Below are positions 8,929 through 17,664 of a DNA stretch of 64,000 nucleotides, one piece after another. The notes under the pieces are model-generated. The model ran no database searches and was not told the origin of the DNA. It worked only from the letters and a program-made list of their open reading frames with translations. A program made the translations under genes and the position numbers. Position 1 is the stretch's first letter. Each line of letters begins with the position of its first letter. Source of the DNA: Paenibacillus xylanexedens (lineage in GTDB: Bacteria > Bacillota > Bacilli > Paenibacillales > Paenibacillaceae); contig NZ_JAGIKV010000032.1 in NCBI RefSeq assembly GCF_017874615.1, positions 1 through 64,000 on the forward strand. The letters run 5' to 3'.

Positions 8929-9813
8929 ATGACTTTGCATATTCAAAAAAGCTATGCGGAGCAGCCTGAAGGATCAGGCAAGCTATATTTGGTTGGAACA
9001 CCCATTGGTAATCTGGAGGATATGACTTTCCGTGCCATCAAGACATTGCAGAGTTGTGACATCATTGCAGCAGAAGATACACGCCAGACCCGAAAGCTGC
9101 TTACCCATTTTGAAATTACACCTTCGATGCTGTTTAGTTATCATGAGCATAATAAGGGGGCGAGTGGACCTGAACTGATACGCTATATAATAGAAGGAAA
9201 AAATTTGGCACTCGTCAGCGATGCCGGTTTGCCAGCCATTTCGGACCCAGGTTCTGACCTTGTACAGCTTGCACTGGAAGCCGGAATAACGGTCATTCCC
9301 ATCCCTGGGCCCAACGCTGCGTTGTCTGCTCTGATCGTGTCCGGATTACCGACGGAGCGTTTTACATTCGGCGGTTTTTTGCCGCGGGAGAAAAAGGACA
9401 TGCGAAAAGTGCTGGAGGCTTTTGACGAATCCAACGGGACTTTGTTATTTTATGAATCGCCTCACCGTATTCGGAAAACATTAGTCCATCTCGAAGAAAT
9501 TCTGGGTGATCGCTCGATTGTCCTGGCTCGTGAACTAACCAAGCGTCATGAGGAATTCGCAAGGGGCACTGTGAGGGAATGCATAGACTGGCTTGAAGAA
9601 CATCCGCCTCTTGGCGAGTACTGCTTGCTGGTAGAAGGCATTAAGGAAGAGGAGCGTAAGGCTGAGCGCGAAGCATGGTGGCAGCTCATGTCACTCGCCG
9701 ATCATGTCAGCCATTATGAGGGTGAAGGACATAACCGCAAAGATGCAATGAAAAAAACGGCTACCGATCGCGGTCTGGCGAAGCGGGATGTATATAATGC
9801 ATTAATCGAGTAG
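8929..9813 (+). CDS. rsmI: 16S rRNA (cytidine-1402 2'-O) methyltransferase
   Basis: Tetrapyrrole-methylase-fold RNA methyltransferase that 2'-O-methylates C1402 in the decoding centre of 16S rRNA. 294 aa. Conserved LYLVGTPIGNLEDMTFRAI, AAEDTRQTRKLL, ALVSDAGLPAISDPG and PIPGPNAALSALIVSGLP are seen in order in the first 130 residues, then FYESPHRIRKTL. AAAGGAGGG precedes ATG 8929. Last gene of the tmk-side cluster before the oppositely oriented abrB. Confidence 0.96.
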   Translation: MTLHIQKSYAEQPEGSGKLYLVGTPIGNLEDMTFRAIKTLQSCDIIAAEDTRQTRKLLTHFEITPSMLFSYHEHNKGASGPELIRYIIEGKNLALVSDAGLPAISDPGSDLVQLALEAGITVIPIPGPNAALSALIVSGLPTERFTFGGFLPREKKDMRKVLEAFDESNGTLLFYESPHRIRKTLVHLEEILGDRSIVLARELTKRHEEFARGTVRECIDWLEEHPPLGEYCLLVEGIKEEERKAEREAWWQLMSLADHVSHYEGEGHNRKDAMKKTATDRGLAKRDVYNALIE

Positions 9814-10000
9814 TAATCTAACCAAATATCTTCTGTTGTGGGGAACATAACCTGAAAAGAAGCTTATATCCAACCTTAGTGGAATATTAAAAAAAAGCTG
9901 AGTGGCTAAAAAAAATTCCGAACAAATGTCATCGCTCTCTTCCGGTTCGCGTTTGACAGAATTATTTTGGGTAATGGAACCCATAACAAGGCAAAAAAAT

Positions 10001-10032
10001 ACCTTCCGCGGTGGGATTCACACCGGGAAGGT
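10001..10032 (-). terminator. Terminator of abrB (minus strand)
   Basis: ACCTTCC...GGAAGGT stem with inner GGTG/CACC pairing (10001-10032). The base run on the low-coordinate side reads ATTTTTTTGC on the minus strand, so it terminates abrB transcription 65 bases after its stop. Confidence 0.8.
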
Positions 10033-10096
10033 CATTAAGGAATATTAAAAAGGTTAGAGATAACAATTTAGATAAGTCCAGTATACCTGTATTTTT

Positions 10097-10351
10097 TTAT
10101 TTTGCTACAGGTGCGGGGATTTCGGAAATACATTCGTTACAAACAATTTTACCTTTGAAGTAAGTAACGTTCTCTGCATTACCACAGAAGATACAAGCAG
10201 GCTCGTATTTCTTCAACATGATGCGCTCGCCGTCAACATAGATTTCCAGAGCATCTTTTTCACCAATACCGAGCGTACGGCGCAATTCAATTGGAATAAC
10301 TACCCGTCCCAGTTCGTCCACTTTTCTTACAATACCTGTTGATTTCATCAT
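10097..10351 (-). CDS. abrB: AbrB-type transition-state regulator with zinc-type C-terminus
   Basis: DNA-binding regulator of transition-state genes. The first ~50 residues (MKSTGIVRKVDELGRVVIPI, ELRRTLGI, DALEIYVDGE, MLKKYEP) are a classic AbrB swapped-hairpin domain. The remaining 30 residues differ from B. subtilis AbrB. They carry Cys53-x2-Cys56 and Cys71-x2-Cys74, which looks like a small zinc-binding knuckle in place of the C-terminal multimerisation domain. 84 aa from the first of two adjacent ATGs; AGAGGAG lies upstream. It has a strong promoter with a Spo0A box just after the start point. Calling it abrB rests on synteny after rsmI and on the domain. Confidence 0.85.
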   Translation of the reverse strand: MMKSTGIVRKVDELGRVVIPIELRRTLGIGEKDALEIYVDGERIMLKKYEPACIFCGNAENVTYFKGKIVCNECISEIPAPVAK

Positions 10352-10391
10352 TATAATCAGTGCTCCTCTCAGCTAACTATCTTTGTCATTA

Positions 10392-10398
10392 TTCGACA
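10392..10398 (-). promoter_or_regulatory. Spo0A box downstream of the abrB start point
   Basis: TTCGACA on + (TGTCGAA on -) is a perfect match to the 0A box. It lies about 17-23 bases past the expected transcription start of the abrB promoter, comparable to repression of abrB by Spo0A~P in B. subtilis. Confidence 0.65.
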
Positions 10399-10421
10399 TT
10401 ATTTTATGTTTTATGATACTC

Positions 10422-10450
10422 ATCATACCAACGATTCCCAAATCAGTCAA
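10422..10450 (-). promoter_or_regulatory. Sigma-A promoter of abrB
   Basis: On the minus strand: TTGACT (10450-10445), 17 bases, TATGAT (10427-10422). Start point expected near 10415, about 65 bases before the ATG. Confidence 0.78.
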
Positions 10451-10547
10451 CCTTAAAATTAGCTTAAAATTAAGGCTGTTTTTCACAAGGTTACTGGTGG
10501 TAAGGGATTGGAAGCCGTTTTTCGCATTTAAACCTCAATGTCAGCTT

Positions 10548-10607
10548 TGTCGATTTGGAAAACGACAAAACTACTTCATTCGACAAAGTTCGTCATATGG
10601 TGTCGAA
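10548..10607. promoter_or_regulatory. Cluster of Spo0A-box-like sites between abrB and the HD gene
   Basis: Perfect boxes TTCGACA (10579-10585) and TGTCGAA (10601-10607), plus one-mismatch boxes TGTCGAT (10548-10554) and TTCGTCA (10589-10595). They lie 60-120 bases before the HD-domain gene and about 100 bases or more behind the abrB promoter, so they may serve either gene. Confidence 0.5.
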
Positions 10608-10668
10608 TCTTAGGTAAATCGCAGAGCTCAAAGCGTTAATATAAAAGAAATTAAAGGAGTGAGTCGAC

Positions 10669-11946
10669 ATGGAACAACGTTTAACGGAAGAGAAAGTATT
10701 CAAAGATCCGGTACATAATTATATCCACGTGCAAGATCCGGTTATATGGCAGTTAATTAACACCCCGGAATTTCAGCGTTTACGCCGGATTCGTCAGCTG
10801 GGTACTTCTTACCTCACCTTTCACGGAGCAGAGCATAGTCGGTTCTCACACTCACTAGGTGTTTATGAGATCACACGCAAGATCATCTCTCAATTTGAAA
10901 GAAGTCATTATTCGGATTGGCCGAAGGAAGAAAAGATTGTAGCTCTGTGTGCAGCTCTGCTTCACGATCTCGGGCATGGGCCATTCTCTCACTCCATCGA
11001 GGAAGCCTTTGACATGAATCACGAAGATTGGACTTGTCGCATTATTACAGGTGATACCGAAGTAGGGGCGATCTTAAGACGGTATGCTCCTGATTTTCCT
11101 GAGAAAGTAGCGTCTGTCATTCAAAAAACGTATGAAAAGCCGATTGTGGTGAACTTGGTGACCAGTCCGCTTGATGCAGACCGAATGGATTATTTGCTCA
11201 GGGATGCCTATTTTACAGGTGTAAATTACGGCACGATTGACCTTGATCGTATCCTTCGGATGCTGCGTCCTTATCATGGGCGGATTGTAGTCAAGGAGTC
11301 AGGCATGCATGCTGTGGAGGATTACCTAATGTCTCGGTATCAGATGTATTGGCAGATTTACTTCCATCCGGTAACTCGTAGTTCTGAAATTATATTGCGG
11401 CAAATATTCAAGCGAGCGAAAACACTCCTACAACATGGTTTTCAATTCCGCTTCATGATTGATCCACTCCCTCAATTATTTGAAGGAGAATTATCCGTGG
11501 ATGAATATTTGCAGTTGGATGAAGCATTAATTCAGACGGCATTTACGCAGTGGCGCAAGGAGGACGATACTGTTCTAAGTGAGTTATGCGAACGTTTTAT
11601 GGATCGCAAGTTATATAAGTATGTAGAGCTTGAACAGGTCGACTTGACAATGATGGAAGAGATTCGGGAAGCTTTTGTACAGGCTGGCCTCGATCCCGAA
11701 TATGATCTTGAAATTGATTTTCCTTCGGATAATCCGTATGATGTGTTTCGTCCGGATGAATCCACAGATAAGCAGATTCTTCTTCTGGATCGACAGGACA
11801 ATTTACGTGAGTTGTCAGAAGTATCTGACATTGTCCGTTCCATCAGTGGGCTTCACCGAGGGAAACATCATTTGTATTACCCTCAAAACAAGGTGGATGC
11901 GATTATTCACGAATTACCGTCACATATACGCCCCTATTTCTTGTAA
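10669..11946 (+). CDS. HD-domain phosphohydrolase (YwfO-like)
   Basis: Cytosolic metal-dependent HD-superfamily protein of the dGTPase-like branch that includes B. subtilis YwfO. 425 aa. Seen: the family N-terminal text VFKDPVHNYIHV and EFQRLRRIRQLGTSYLTFHG, then HSRFSHSLGVYE, the HD pair in LLHDLGHGPFSH, and SPLDADRMDYLLRDAYFTG with the distal Asp. ATG 10669 follows AAAGGAGTGAG. It occupies the place that metS has in B. subtilis. The natural substrate is not evident from sequence. Confidence 0.85.
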   Translation: MEQRLTEEKVFKDPVHNYIHVQDPVIWQLINTPEFQRLRRIRQLGTSYLTFHGAEHSRFSHSLGVYEITRKIISQFERSHYSDWPKEEKIVALCAALLHDLGHGPFSHSIEEAFDMNHEDWTCRIITGDTEVGAILRRYAPDFPEKVASVIQKTYEKPIVVNLVTSPLDADRMDYLLRDAYFTGVNYGTIDLDRILRMLRPYHGRIVVKESGMHAVEDYLMSRYQMYWQIYFHPVTRSSEIILRQIFKRAKTLLQHGFQFRFMIDPLPQLFEGELSVDEYLQLDEALIQTAFTQWRKEDDTVLSELCERFMDRKLYKYVELEQVDLTMMEEIREAFVQAGLDPEYDLEIDFPSDNPYDVFRPDESTDKQILLLDRQDNLRELSEVSDIVRSISGLHRGKHHLYYPQNKVDAIIHELPSHIRPYFL

Positions 11947-12279
11947 TCGTGTGGGTATAATCCGATGAAGAATTTCGATATCAAAACACTTTCTAAAAGA
12001 GCTATTTTCCATGATACAGTAATCTGCTTTAATGGGGAGTATATGTAGATCGACATAATTTTGTAAATGAAAGCAGGCAGAATGAGTACAATCAACAATA
12101 TATAGATCAAAATATCCGTATATCTTCTATATATTGTAGTTGTGAAGAAACAAACGTAATGATGTAATACACAGGTTACCCAAAATGTTTTATGTATGAG
12201 TCATTGAATTATTGAATTTTACAAATTGAATTTTGAAAAAGAAGATAGTCGTTATTTCGACATGAAGGGAGATACAGAC
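11947..12279. other. AT-rich intergenic region before tatD
   Basis: About 330 bases with no gene. It is AT-rich, and ATTGAATT occurs three times (12203, 12211, 12225). An in-frame TTG/ATG extension of tatD from 12226 is open but lacks the ribosome binding site seen at 12280. No clear promoter, riboswitch or terminator could be identified. Confidence 0.4.
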
Positions 12280-13050
12280 ATGATGCTGTTCGACACACAT
12301 ACACATCTGGATGCACCACAATTCGACGAGGACCGCGAGGACATGATTCAGCGTGCTGTGGATGCAGGAGTTGGTCGCATGATCAACATTGGCTTTAACC
12401 GGGAGACGATTTCAACCACAATGAAACTCGCCGAAACGTATGACTTTATATATGCAGCTGTAGGGTGGCATCCCGTAGATGCGATCACAATGCAGGAGGG
12501 CGATTTGGAGTGGATTGCATCTTTATGCAAGCATGAAAAAGTGGTTGCGATCGGTGAGATTGGATTAGATTATCACTGGGATACTTCACCAAAAGAGATA
12601 CAGCATCGCGTATTACGACAACAAATTGCTTTGGCGCGTGAAGTGAACATGCCAATTGTCATCCATAATCGGGATGCACATGAGGATATCATAAGAATTT
12701 TGCGTGAAGAGAAGGCGGGCGAAGTTGGTGGTGTGATGCACTCGTTCTCGGGCAGCTGGGAAACAGCAAAAAGTTGCCTCGATATGGGCTTCCATCTCTC
12801 CTTCGGAGGACCGATCACATTCAAAAATGCAAAGCAGCCTAAAGAGGTGTTGGAGAAGGTTCCTATGGACCGGTTTTTCATTGAAACAGATGCTCCATAT
12901 TTGACACCTCACCCTTATCGTGGGAAGCGAAATGAGACAGCGCATGTACGTCTGGTTGCAGAGGCAGCTGCGGAAATTAAAGGCATTTCGGTGGAGGAAA
13001 TTGCTGCAATAACAACCAAAAATGCCATGGAACGATTTGGGATTCGTTAA
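12280..13050 (+). CDS. TatD family metal-dependent hydrolase (YabD)
   Basis: TIM-barrel hydrolase of the TatD DNase family, 256 aa. Metal ligands visible: FDTHTHLD at the N-terminus, GEIGLDYHW (Glu, His), VIHNRDAHED, MHSFSG and IETDAPYLTP. ATG 12280 (or the adjacent 12283) follows AAGGGAGA. In B. subtilis the orthologue is yabD, located before the RpfB-like yabE and rnmV, the same order as here. Proposed activities are 3'-5' exonuclease or D-aminoacyl hydrolase; these are family knowledge only. Confidence 0.92.
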   Translation: MMLFDTHTHLDAPQFDEDREDMIQRAVDAGVGRMINIGFNRETISTTMKLAETYDFIYAAVGWHPVDAITMQEGDLEWIASLCKHEKVVAIGEIGLDYHWDTSPKEIQHRVLRQQIALAREVNMPIVIHNRDAHEDIIRILREEKAGEVGGVMHSFSGSWETAKSCLDMGFHLSFGGPITFKNAKQPKEVLEKVPMDRFFIETDAPYLTPHPYRGKRNETAHVRLVAEAAAEIKGISVEEIAAITTKNAMERFGIR

Positions 13051-13296
13051 AAAAACGAGCAAATGAGGTGAAAAAGGCAGGTAAGCGGAGGTAATTTGCC
13101 CTTTGATCCAAATAAATCAAGAATATTACAATATTTTAACCAAATATTCAGAAAAACGTACTTGATCAACGCTTTACAACATGCATCAAAACAGGATATC
13201 ATCTTTTCAGTGAATTGTTGTGCGGAAAATTGGACAGATGTTCGGGGGATGAACAAAGGGACACTTTCCGATGAAACAACATTACTTTCATGAATC
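13051..13296. other. Gap between tatD and the riboswitch
   Basis: About 245 bases. A TTG-initiated 65-codon frame (13096-13293) is present, but its GGAGGT lies only three bases from the start and the product is unrecognised. The promoter of the downstream riboswitch RNA must lie here, but I see no convincing -35/-10 pair. Confidence 0.35.
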
Positions 13297-13545
13297 AGTC
13301 TCGCTGAGTCTCCGTTATCGGAGAGCGGGGGAACCAATAGGGCTTAAACATCGGTGTATTTGGCCGATGCGCAACGTTCGCTGACCCAAAAGCAGCGAAG
13401 GGAACTGCGAAGCCGTATTTGATTTCTTCTTTGGGTCTCGGGGTGAATTCAAGGGCGTCCGCCATGAGCGGGTGACTCAAGATAGGGCGGCTCTCTTTCG
13501 CCCGAACCCGACAGCTAACCTCGCAAGCGGAAAAAGAGAGGCAAC
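13297..13545 (+). ncRNA. Cyclic di-AMP riboswitch (ydaO/yuaA class)
   Basis: Conserved blocks of the ydaO-yuaA motif appear in order: TCGCTGAGTC (13301), GCGGGGGAACCAATAGGGC (13325-13343), GGGGTGAATTCAAGGGC (about 13440-13456), GCGGGTGACTC (13468-13478) and CCCGAACCCGACAGCTAACC (13501-13520), followed by TCGCAAGCG. In this class c-di-AMP binding turns off downstream expression. A terminator hairpin (13584-13631) follows as expression platform, and the controlled gene is the RpfB/YabE-type wall enzyme, a known target class. Outer boundaries are approximate. Confidence 0.93.
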
Positions 13546-13583
13546 CTCGTGCATGAATTTCCGATATTCAAAATCATTCGGAA

Positions 13584-13631
13584 GCCACGAAAGAGTTCCT
13601 CTTACACTCTTTCTTTGGCTTTTTTGTTTTT
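13584..13631 (+). terminator. Riboswitch expression-platform terminator
   Basis: GAAAGAGT (13589-13596) pairs with ACTCTTTC (13606-13613), extended by GCCA (13584) with TGGC (13616-13619), then a T-rich run to 13631. It lies directly after the c-di-AMP aptamer and before rpfB. Confidence 0.85.
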
Positions 13632-13751
13632 GAATAAAAGAAATATTGTCATCATACGGTAGGTATTCAGGAGGATGACATCATGTTGCGAAGATTGATT
13701 CATGGTGCAGAACCGGATTATGTTGGTCCAATCTGTGTTCTGTAGAAAATT

Positions 13752-13760
13752 TGGTATAGT
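13752..13760 (+). promoter_or_regulatory. Extended -10 element between riboswitch and rpfB
   Basis: TGGTATAGT fits TGnTATAAT with one mismatch. It lies about 60 bases before the rpfB start and after the riboswitch terminator, so transcription from it would escape riboswitch control. No -35 is evident. Confidence 0.35.
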
Positions 13761-13818
13761 CACGTCAAAGACATCATGCATTACTTTAGACGGCGAGGCT
13801 ATGAAGGAGGACGGAGAA

Positions 13819-15003
13819 GTGGGCACATTCCAACCAGAAGAGACCCATGAGTCACGATCATCCAGTAAGTCTTTCGCGTTGCGGTGGAAGCATGAGAACA
13901 TGCGTCAAATGGCATTGATCGCGATTTTCTCAATTGCGCTTACAATCATGATCTTGTTAGTCGTTTACGGTCAGGCCGGGAAACAAATTTCACTGGTTAT
14001 TGATGGCAAAGCTCAGGTGGTAGAGACTCGTACAGGAATGCTTCAGGAAATGCTGGAGGAGCAGTCGATCACAGTCAGCCCTCACGATAAGGTATCCATG
14101 TCCATGAATGGGGCGTTAACAGATGGAGACCGAATCGTTATTGAGCGGGCCGTTCCAGTTAACATTACGGCAGACGGAGACACCAAGACTCTGTATACAA
14201 CCGATTCATCGGTAGAAGATGCAATTCAAAAATCAGGTATTCAAGTTGAAAGTAATGATAAAGTGTATCCGGCGCTTGGAACTGCGATCAAAGCGGAGAT
14301 GAAGATCCGTGTAGTGCGCGTAACAAAGCGTACAGTGGAAGTAGAGCAACCGATCGCTTACAAAGTCATTAAAACGGCTGACCCTAGCTTGTACAAAGGG
14401 GATAACCGAGTCGTTGTGAACGGCAAAGAAGGCACAATTGTACAGCATATCGAAAAGGTATTTCAGGATGGAGAATTGGTCTCCAAAAAAATGGTCGGCA
14501 AATCTGTCGCGAATAATCGTGTAGATAAAGTGATCGCTGTCGGCACCAAAGCAAAACCGGTCGTGAAAGAACCTGAGATTCAGACCGTATCGGCTCAAAC
14601 GTCAACAACCAAAAAGGCTACAACAACGAACTCGAAGAAAACATCTGCCTCGGGCAGCAAAGTGATTACCGTATCCGGGACTTCTTTTAAATACTCCAAA
14701 GTACTTAAAAATGTATCCATGACTGCCTACTCTTCCGAAGAGCCTGGCATTGGTACTAAAACGGCTTCTGGTACTCGTGTAACAGAAGGACGCACCATTG
14801 CGGTTGATCCCAAAGTCATTCCAATTGGCTGGTGGGTATATATCGAAGGTCTGGGATTCCGTCGTGCGGAAGATACAGGCGGTGCCATTAAAGGCAACAA
14901 AATTGATGTGTATTATGACAGTGTGAAGCATGCCCTGAATTTTGGACGTAAGAAAGGCAAGACGGTCTACGTGATCGGTCCGGTGAAGCCGGAAGCGAAC
15001 TAA
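13819..15003 (+). CDS. yabE: RpfB/YabE-like cell-wall protein (DUF348, G5, 3D domains)
   Basis: Membrane-anchored wall-modifying protein, 394 aa from GTG 13819 with AAGGAGG eight bases upstream. Order: short basic N-terminus, one membrane segment (ALIAIFSIALTIMILLVVYG, about residues 29-48), repeated DUF348 units (first begins ISLVIDGKAQVVETRTGML), a G5 domain containing EGTIVQHIEKVFQDGELVS, a Thr/Lys/Ser linker, and a C-terminal 3D domain (TAYSSEEPGIG, GRTIAVDPKVIPIGWWVYI, EDTGGAIKGNKIDVYY) with its three Asp. The 3D fold is that of lytic transglycosylase-like resuscitation factors. Controlled by the upstream c-di-AMP riboswitch. Confidence 0.9.
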   Translation: MGTFQPEETHESRSSSKSFALRWKHENMRQMALIAIFSIALTIMILLVVYGQAGKQISLVIDGKAQVVETRTGMLQEMLEEQSITVSPHDKVSMSMNGALTDGDRIVIERAVPVNITADGDTKTLYTTDSSVEDAIQKSGIQVESNDKVYPALGTAIKAEMKIRVVRVTKRTVEVEQPIAYKVIKTADPSLYKGDNRVVVNGKEGTIVQHIEKVFQDGELVSKKMVGKSVANNRVDKVIAVGTKAKPVVKEPEIQTVSAQTSTTKKATTTNSKKTSASGSKVITVSGTSFKYSKVLKNVSMTAYSSEEPGIGTKTASGTRVTEGRTIAVDPKVIPIGWWVYIEGLGFRRAEDTGGAIKGNKIDVYYDSVKHALNFGRKKGKTVYVIGPVKPEAN

Positions 15004-15110
15004 AATCGTTTTACTTTGAAATGGGAATGCTATAAAATAGTTGCATGAATGATTCATGCGGAATATGCGGCGGAGGAGTCTGAATTCAGTCTTCCCCGCC
15101 GTTTAGCAGA

Positions 15111-15134
15111 GAAGAGGATATTCCTCTTCTTTTT
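15111..15134 (+). terminator. Terminator after the yabE-like gene
   Basis: GAAGAGGA (15111-15118), TAT, TCCTCTTC (15122-15129), T run. A second G/C stem lies just upstream (about 15066-15102). Confidence 0.85.
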
Positions 15135-15158
15135 GCGTTAGAAAGGAAGAAATGGAAC

Positions 15159-15704
15159 ATGATAAAAGAAGTCATTGTGGTGGAAGGCCGTGACGATACG
15201 GTAGCTATCCGTCGGGCCGTTGAAGCCGATACCATAGAAACAGGTGGATCAGCAATCAACCAACGCATTCTGAAGCGGATTGCGCTTGCTCAGGAGAGAC
15301 GGGGAGTCATTGTACTGACAGATCCGGATCATGCTGGCGAACGCATTCGTAAAATTATTGCGAACAAGGTGCCTGGCTGCAAGCATGCCTTCATTCCGGA
15401 AGCCGATGCAACGCGCAAAGGGGACATTGGGGTGGAGAATGCCTCACCAGAGGCGATCCGTCATGCTCTGGCGCGCGTCCATACTTCATACGAAGGTGCT
15501 CCGAGCCTGATCGATTGGGAGGACCTGATCGCGGCAGGACTTATCGTGCATCCGCAGGCTGCTGCACGTCGCATGGAAATGGGTAATCTGCTGGGCATCG
15601 GATATTGTAACGGTAAGCAGTTCCACAAACGTCTCAGTGTATTTCAGATTACACGGGAAGAATTCTCTACAGCATTAGCGCAAATTGAACGTGAAGGATT
15701 GTGA
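15159..15704 (+). CDS. rnmV: Ribonuclease M5
   Basis: Toprim-domain endonuclease that matures the 5S rRNA precursor. 181 aa, usual length. Toprim motifs: [15 protein letters not shown] at the N-terminus with the catalytic Glu, and [13 protein letters not shown] with the DxD-type acidic pair, then [22 protein letters not shown] 15159 follows GAAAGGAAG. The downstream ksgA start overlaps or abuts, as in B. subtilis. Confidence 0.95.
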   Translation: MIKEVIVVEGRDDTVAIRRAVEADTIETGGSAINQRILKRIALAQERRGVIVLTDPDHAGERIRKIIANKVPGCKHAFIPEADATRKGDIGVENASPEAIRHALARVHTSYEGAPSLIDWEDLIAAGLIVHPQAAARRMEMGNLLGIGYCNGKQFHKRLSVFQITREEFSTALAQIEREGL

Positions 15705-15708
15705 GCAT

Positions 15709-16611
15709 ATGAAGGACATGGAAGAGACGATAGAAATTGCAACGCCCAAGCGAACGAAAGAGATTATTCAAAGACACGGATTCTCATTTAAGAAAAGTCT
15801 GGGTCAGAACTTTCTGATCGATCAAAATATACTGAACAAAATCGTTAATGCAGCCGATTTGGACGAGTCCAAGGGCGCACTGGAGATCGGGCCGGGTATT
15901 GGAGCCCTCACGGAGCGACTGGCTCGGGTAGCCGGTCCCGTCACAGCCGTAGAGATTGACCAGCGCTTAATCCCAATCCTGGGAGAAGTGATGCAGCCTT
16001 ATTCAAATGTACGTGTTCATCATGGGGATGTGTTGAAGCTTGATCTGGCTGAGTTGTTTAATACGGATTTTGCATCCGTGGACAAAGTCAGTGTCGTGGC
16101 TAACCTGCCTTATTATGTAACGACTCCAATCATGATGAAACTGCTGGAAGAGAAGCTGCCGGTAGACAGCATTGTTGTCATGATCCAAAAAGAAGTGGCT
16201 GAACGCATGGCTGCTGCACCGGGATCAAAAGACTACGGTAGTCTGAGCATCGCAGTTCAGTACTACAGTATGCCGGAGCTTGTGTGTATTGTGCCTCCTA
16301 CAGTCTTCATTCCGCAACCTAATGTGGAATCAGCTGTCATTAAGCTGAAAGTGCGTGAGCAGCCGCCAGTGGAGATTCCGGATGAAGCACACTACTTCGA
16401 AGTGGTACAGGCTTCTTTTGCCCAGCGGAGAAAAACAATCTCAAACAACTTGAAGGCGCGCTTCTTCACAAAGGAGAATCGGGAACAGGCAGACATTCTG
16501 CTGGAGCAGGCAGGTATTCAACCGTCCCGACGTGGAGAGACGTTGAGTCTGCAAGAGTATGCCACACTCAGCACCGTAATGTGGGAAGCAGGGGTACGTG
16601 CAGCGCTGTAA
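15709..16611 (+). CDS. ksgA: 16S rRNA dimethyladenosine transferase
   Basis: RsmA/KsgA dimethylates A1518 and A1519 of 16S rRNA. 300 aa from ATG 15709. Seen: [17 protein letters not shown] motif [32 protein letters not shown] (the NLPY catalytic motif) and [12 protein letters not shown]. An upstream ATG at 15685 lies inside rnmV; GAAGGA at about 15691 serves 15709 better. Confidence 0.95.
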   Translation: MKDMEETIEIATPKRTKEIIQRHGFSFKKSLGQNFLIDQNILNKIVNAADLDESKGALEIGPGIGALTERLARVAGPVTAVEIDQRLIPILGEVMQPYSNVRVHHGDVLKLDLAELFNTDFASVDKVSVVANLPYYVTTPIMMKLLEEKLPVDSIVVMIQKEVAERMAAAPGSKDYGSLSIAVQYYSMPELVCIVPPTVFIPQPNVESAVIKLKVREQPPVEIPDEAHYFEVVQASFAQRRKTISNNLKARFFTKENREQADILLEQAGIQPSRRGETLSLQEYATLSTVMWEAGVRAAL

Positions 16612-16667
16612 AATTTGAATGAACCAAACCGGGTCTTTGCCCATACGATGGGGTAGAGGTGATTACG

Positions 16668-17567
16668 TTGATGAATATCGGAGACTTGGTCGTTCGGAAG
16701 TCATACGGCGGCGATGTGACTTTTCGGGTGGAAGGCCTCCAGTTGGATGCTGCGGTCATTAAAGGGACTGAGTTCCGGCTGATTGCCGATTCCCCGGTGG
16801 ACGATTTGATACAGGTTCCCTACGAACCACAAAGCGCCAAGACCAGACAGGCGCATATTAAAGCACATCAGACCCTGTCCCGTCTGCAGCAGAATCGTAT
16901 GGAACAGGCTGAGCGGAATCGTGAAGGTCTGGTACAGGATTGGTCTGCCCAGCAGGAACCGGCTTATTTTGAAATGCCTGGAAAGGTGCTTCATTTGGAT
17001 GGAGATCCGAACTATTTAAAAAAAAGTATGGATCTCTATGAGCAACTTCGTGTGCCCGCAGAGGGACAGTATGTCCATGAATCGGCAATGGCAGATACCT
17101 TATACCGCTTATTACCCAAAGTACGTCCGGATATCGTAGTTATTACGGGTCATGATGGGGTGCTAAAGACACGTCAGCCCTATGACTTATATAGTCTTGG
17201 TAGCTACAAGAACTCGCAAAATTTTGTGTCGGCCATTCAGGTGGCCAGACAATATGAACGCCATCTGGACGCACTCACTATTGTGGCAGGGGCCTGTCAG
17301 TCCCATTTTGAGGCACTGCTGCGCGCTGGAGCGAACTTTGCCAGTTCTCCAGGCAGAATTCTCATTCATGCACTTGATCCGGTCTATGTGGCAGCCAAGG
17401 CCTCCTTTACCTCTGTGCGCGATACGGTCAACATGAGTGATGTTCTGCACAATACCATCAGTGGTAGCCAGGGTGTGGGTGGTGTCGAGACACGGGGGAG
17501 TTACCGGGTAGGTCTGCCTGGGCTGAATGATTTATCTACGCTAAAAGTGAACCCGTCGGCAGTCTGA
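16668..17567 (+). CDS. yabG: Sporulation-specific protease YabG
   Basis: Cysteine-type peptidase that processes spore coat proteins (SpoIVA, SafA, YeeK in B. subtilis). 299 aa from TTG 16668, close behind AGAGGTGA; GTG 16659 and ATG 16671 are alternatives. Conserved text seen: IGDLVVRKSYGGDVTFRV, VLHLDGDPNYLKKSM, VITGHDGVL, YKNSQNFV, ACQSHFEALLRAGANFASSP. In B. subtilis it is transcribed by sigma-K; I could not find a convincing sigma-K promoter here. Confidence 0.93.
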   Translation: MMNIGDLVVRKSYGGDVTFRVEGLQLDAAVIKGTEFRLIADSPVDDLIQVPYEPQSAKTRQAHIKAHQTLSRLQQNRMEQAERNREGLVQDWSAQQEPAYFEMPGKVLHLDGDPNYLKKSMDLYEQLRVPAEGQYVHESAMADTLYRLLPKVRPDIVVITGHDGVLKTRQPYDLYSLGSYKNSQNFVSAIQVARQYERHLDALTIVAGACQSHFEALLRAGANFASSPGRILIHALDPVYVAAKASFTSVRDTVNMSDVLHNTISGSQGVGGVETRGSYRVGLPGLNDLSTLKVNPSAV

Positions 17568-17581
17568 TGTAGGCCATTTAA

Positions 17582-17604
17582 AGTCCCAATTTGGGGCTTT
17601 TTTT
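17582..17604 (+). terminator. Terminator after yabG
   Basis: AGTCCCAA / TTGGGGCT stem with almost no loop (17582-17598) followed by seven T. Confidence 0.85.
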
Positions 17605-17621
17605 GTTTGCAAAAAAAATTA

Positions 17622-17651
17622 TTGACAACAACTTTTTGATGCTGATATAAT
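17622..17651 (+). promoter_or_regulatory. veg promoter 1 (sigma-A)
   Basis: Perfect TTGACA (17622-17627), 18 bases, perfect TATAAT (17646-17651). Confidence 0.85.
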
Positions 17652-17664
17652 AATTAGTTTTGAT

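Noticed and set aside
10383-10613. 76-aa + frame in the abrB upstream region
   Set aside because: Covers the abrB promoter and Spo0A boxes; no family or ribosome binding site.
13096-13293. 65-aa frame from TTG 13096 before the riboswitch
   Set aside because: SD only three bases from the start, no family, and it ends where the riboswitch RNA begins.
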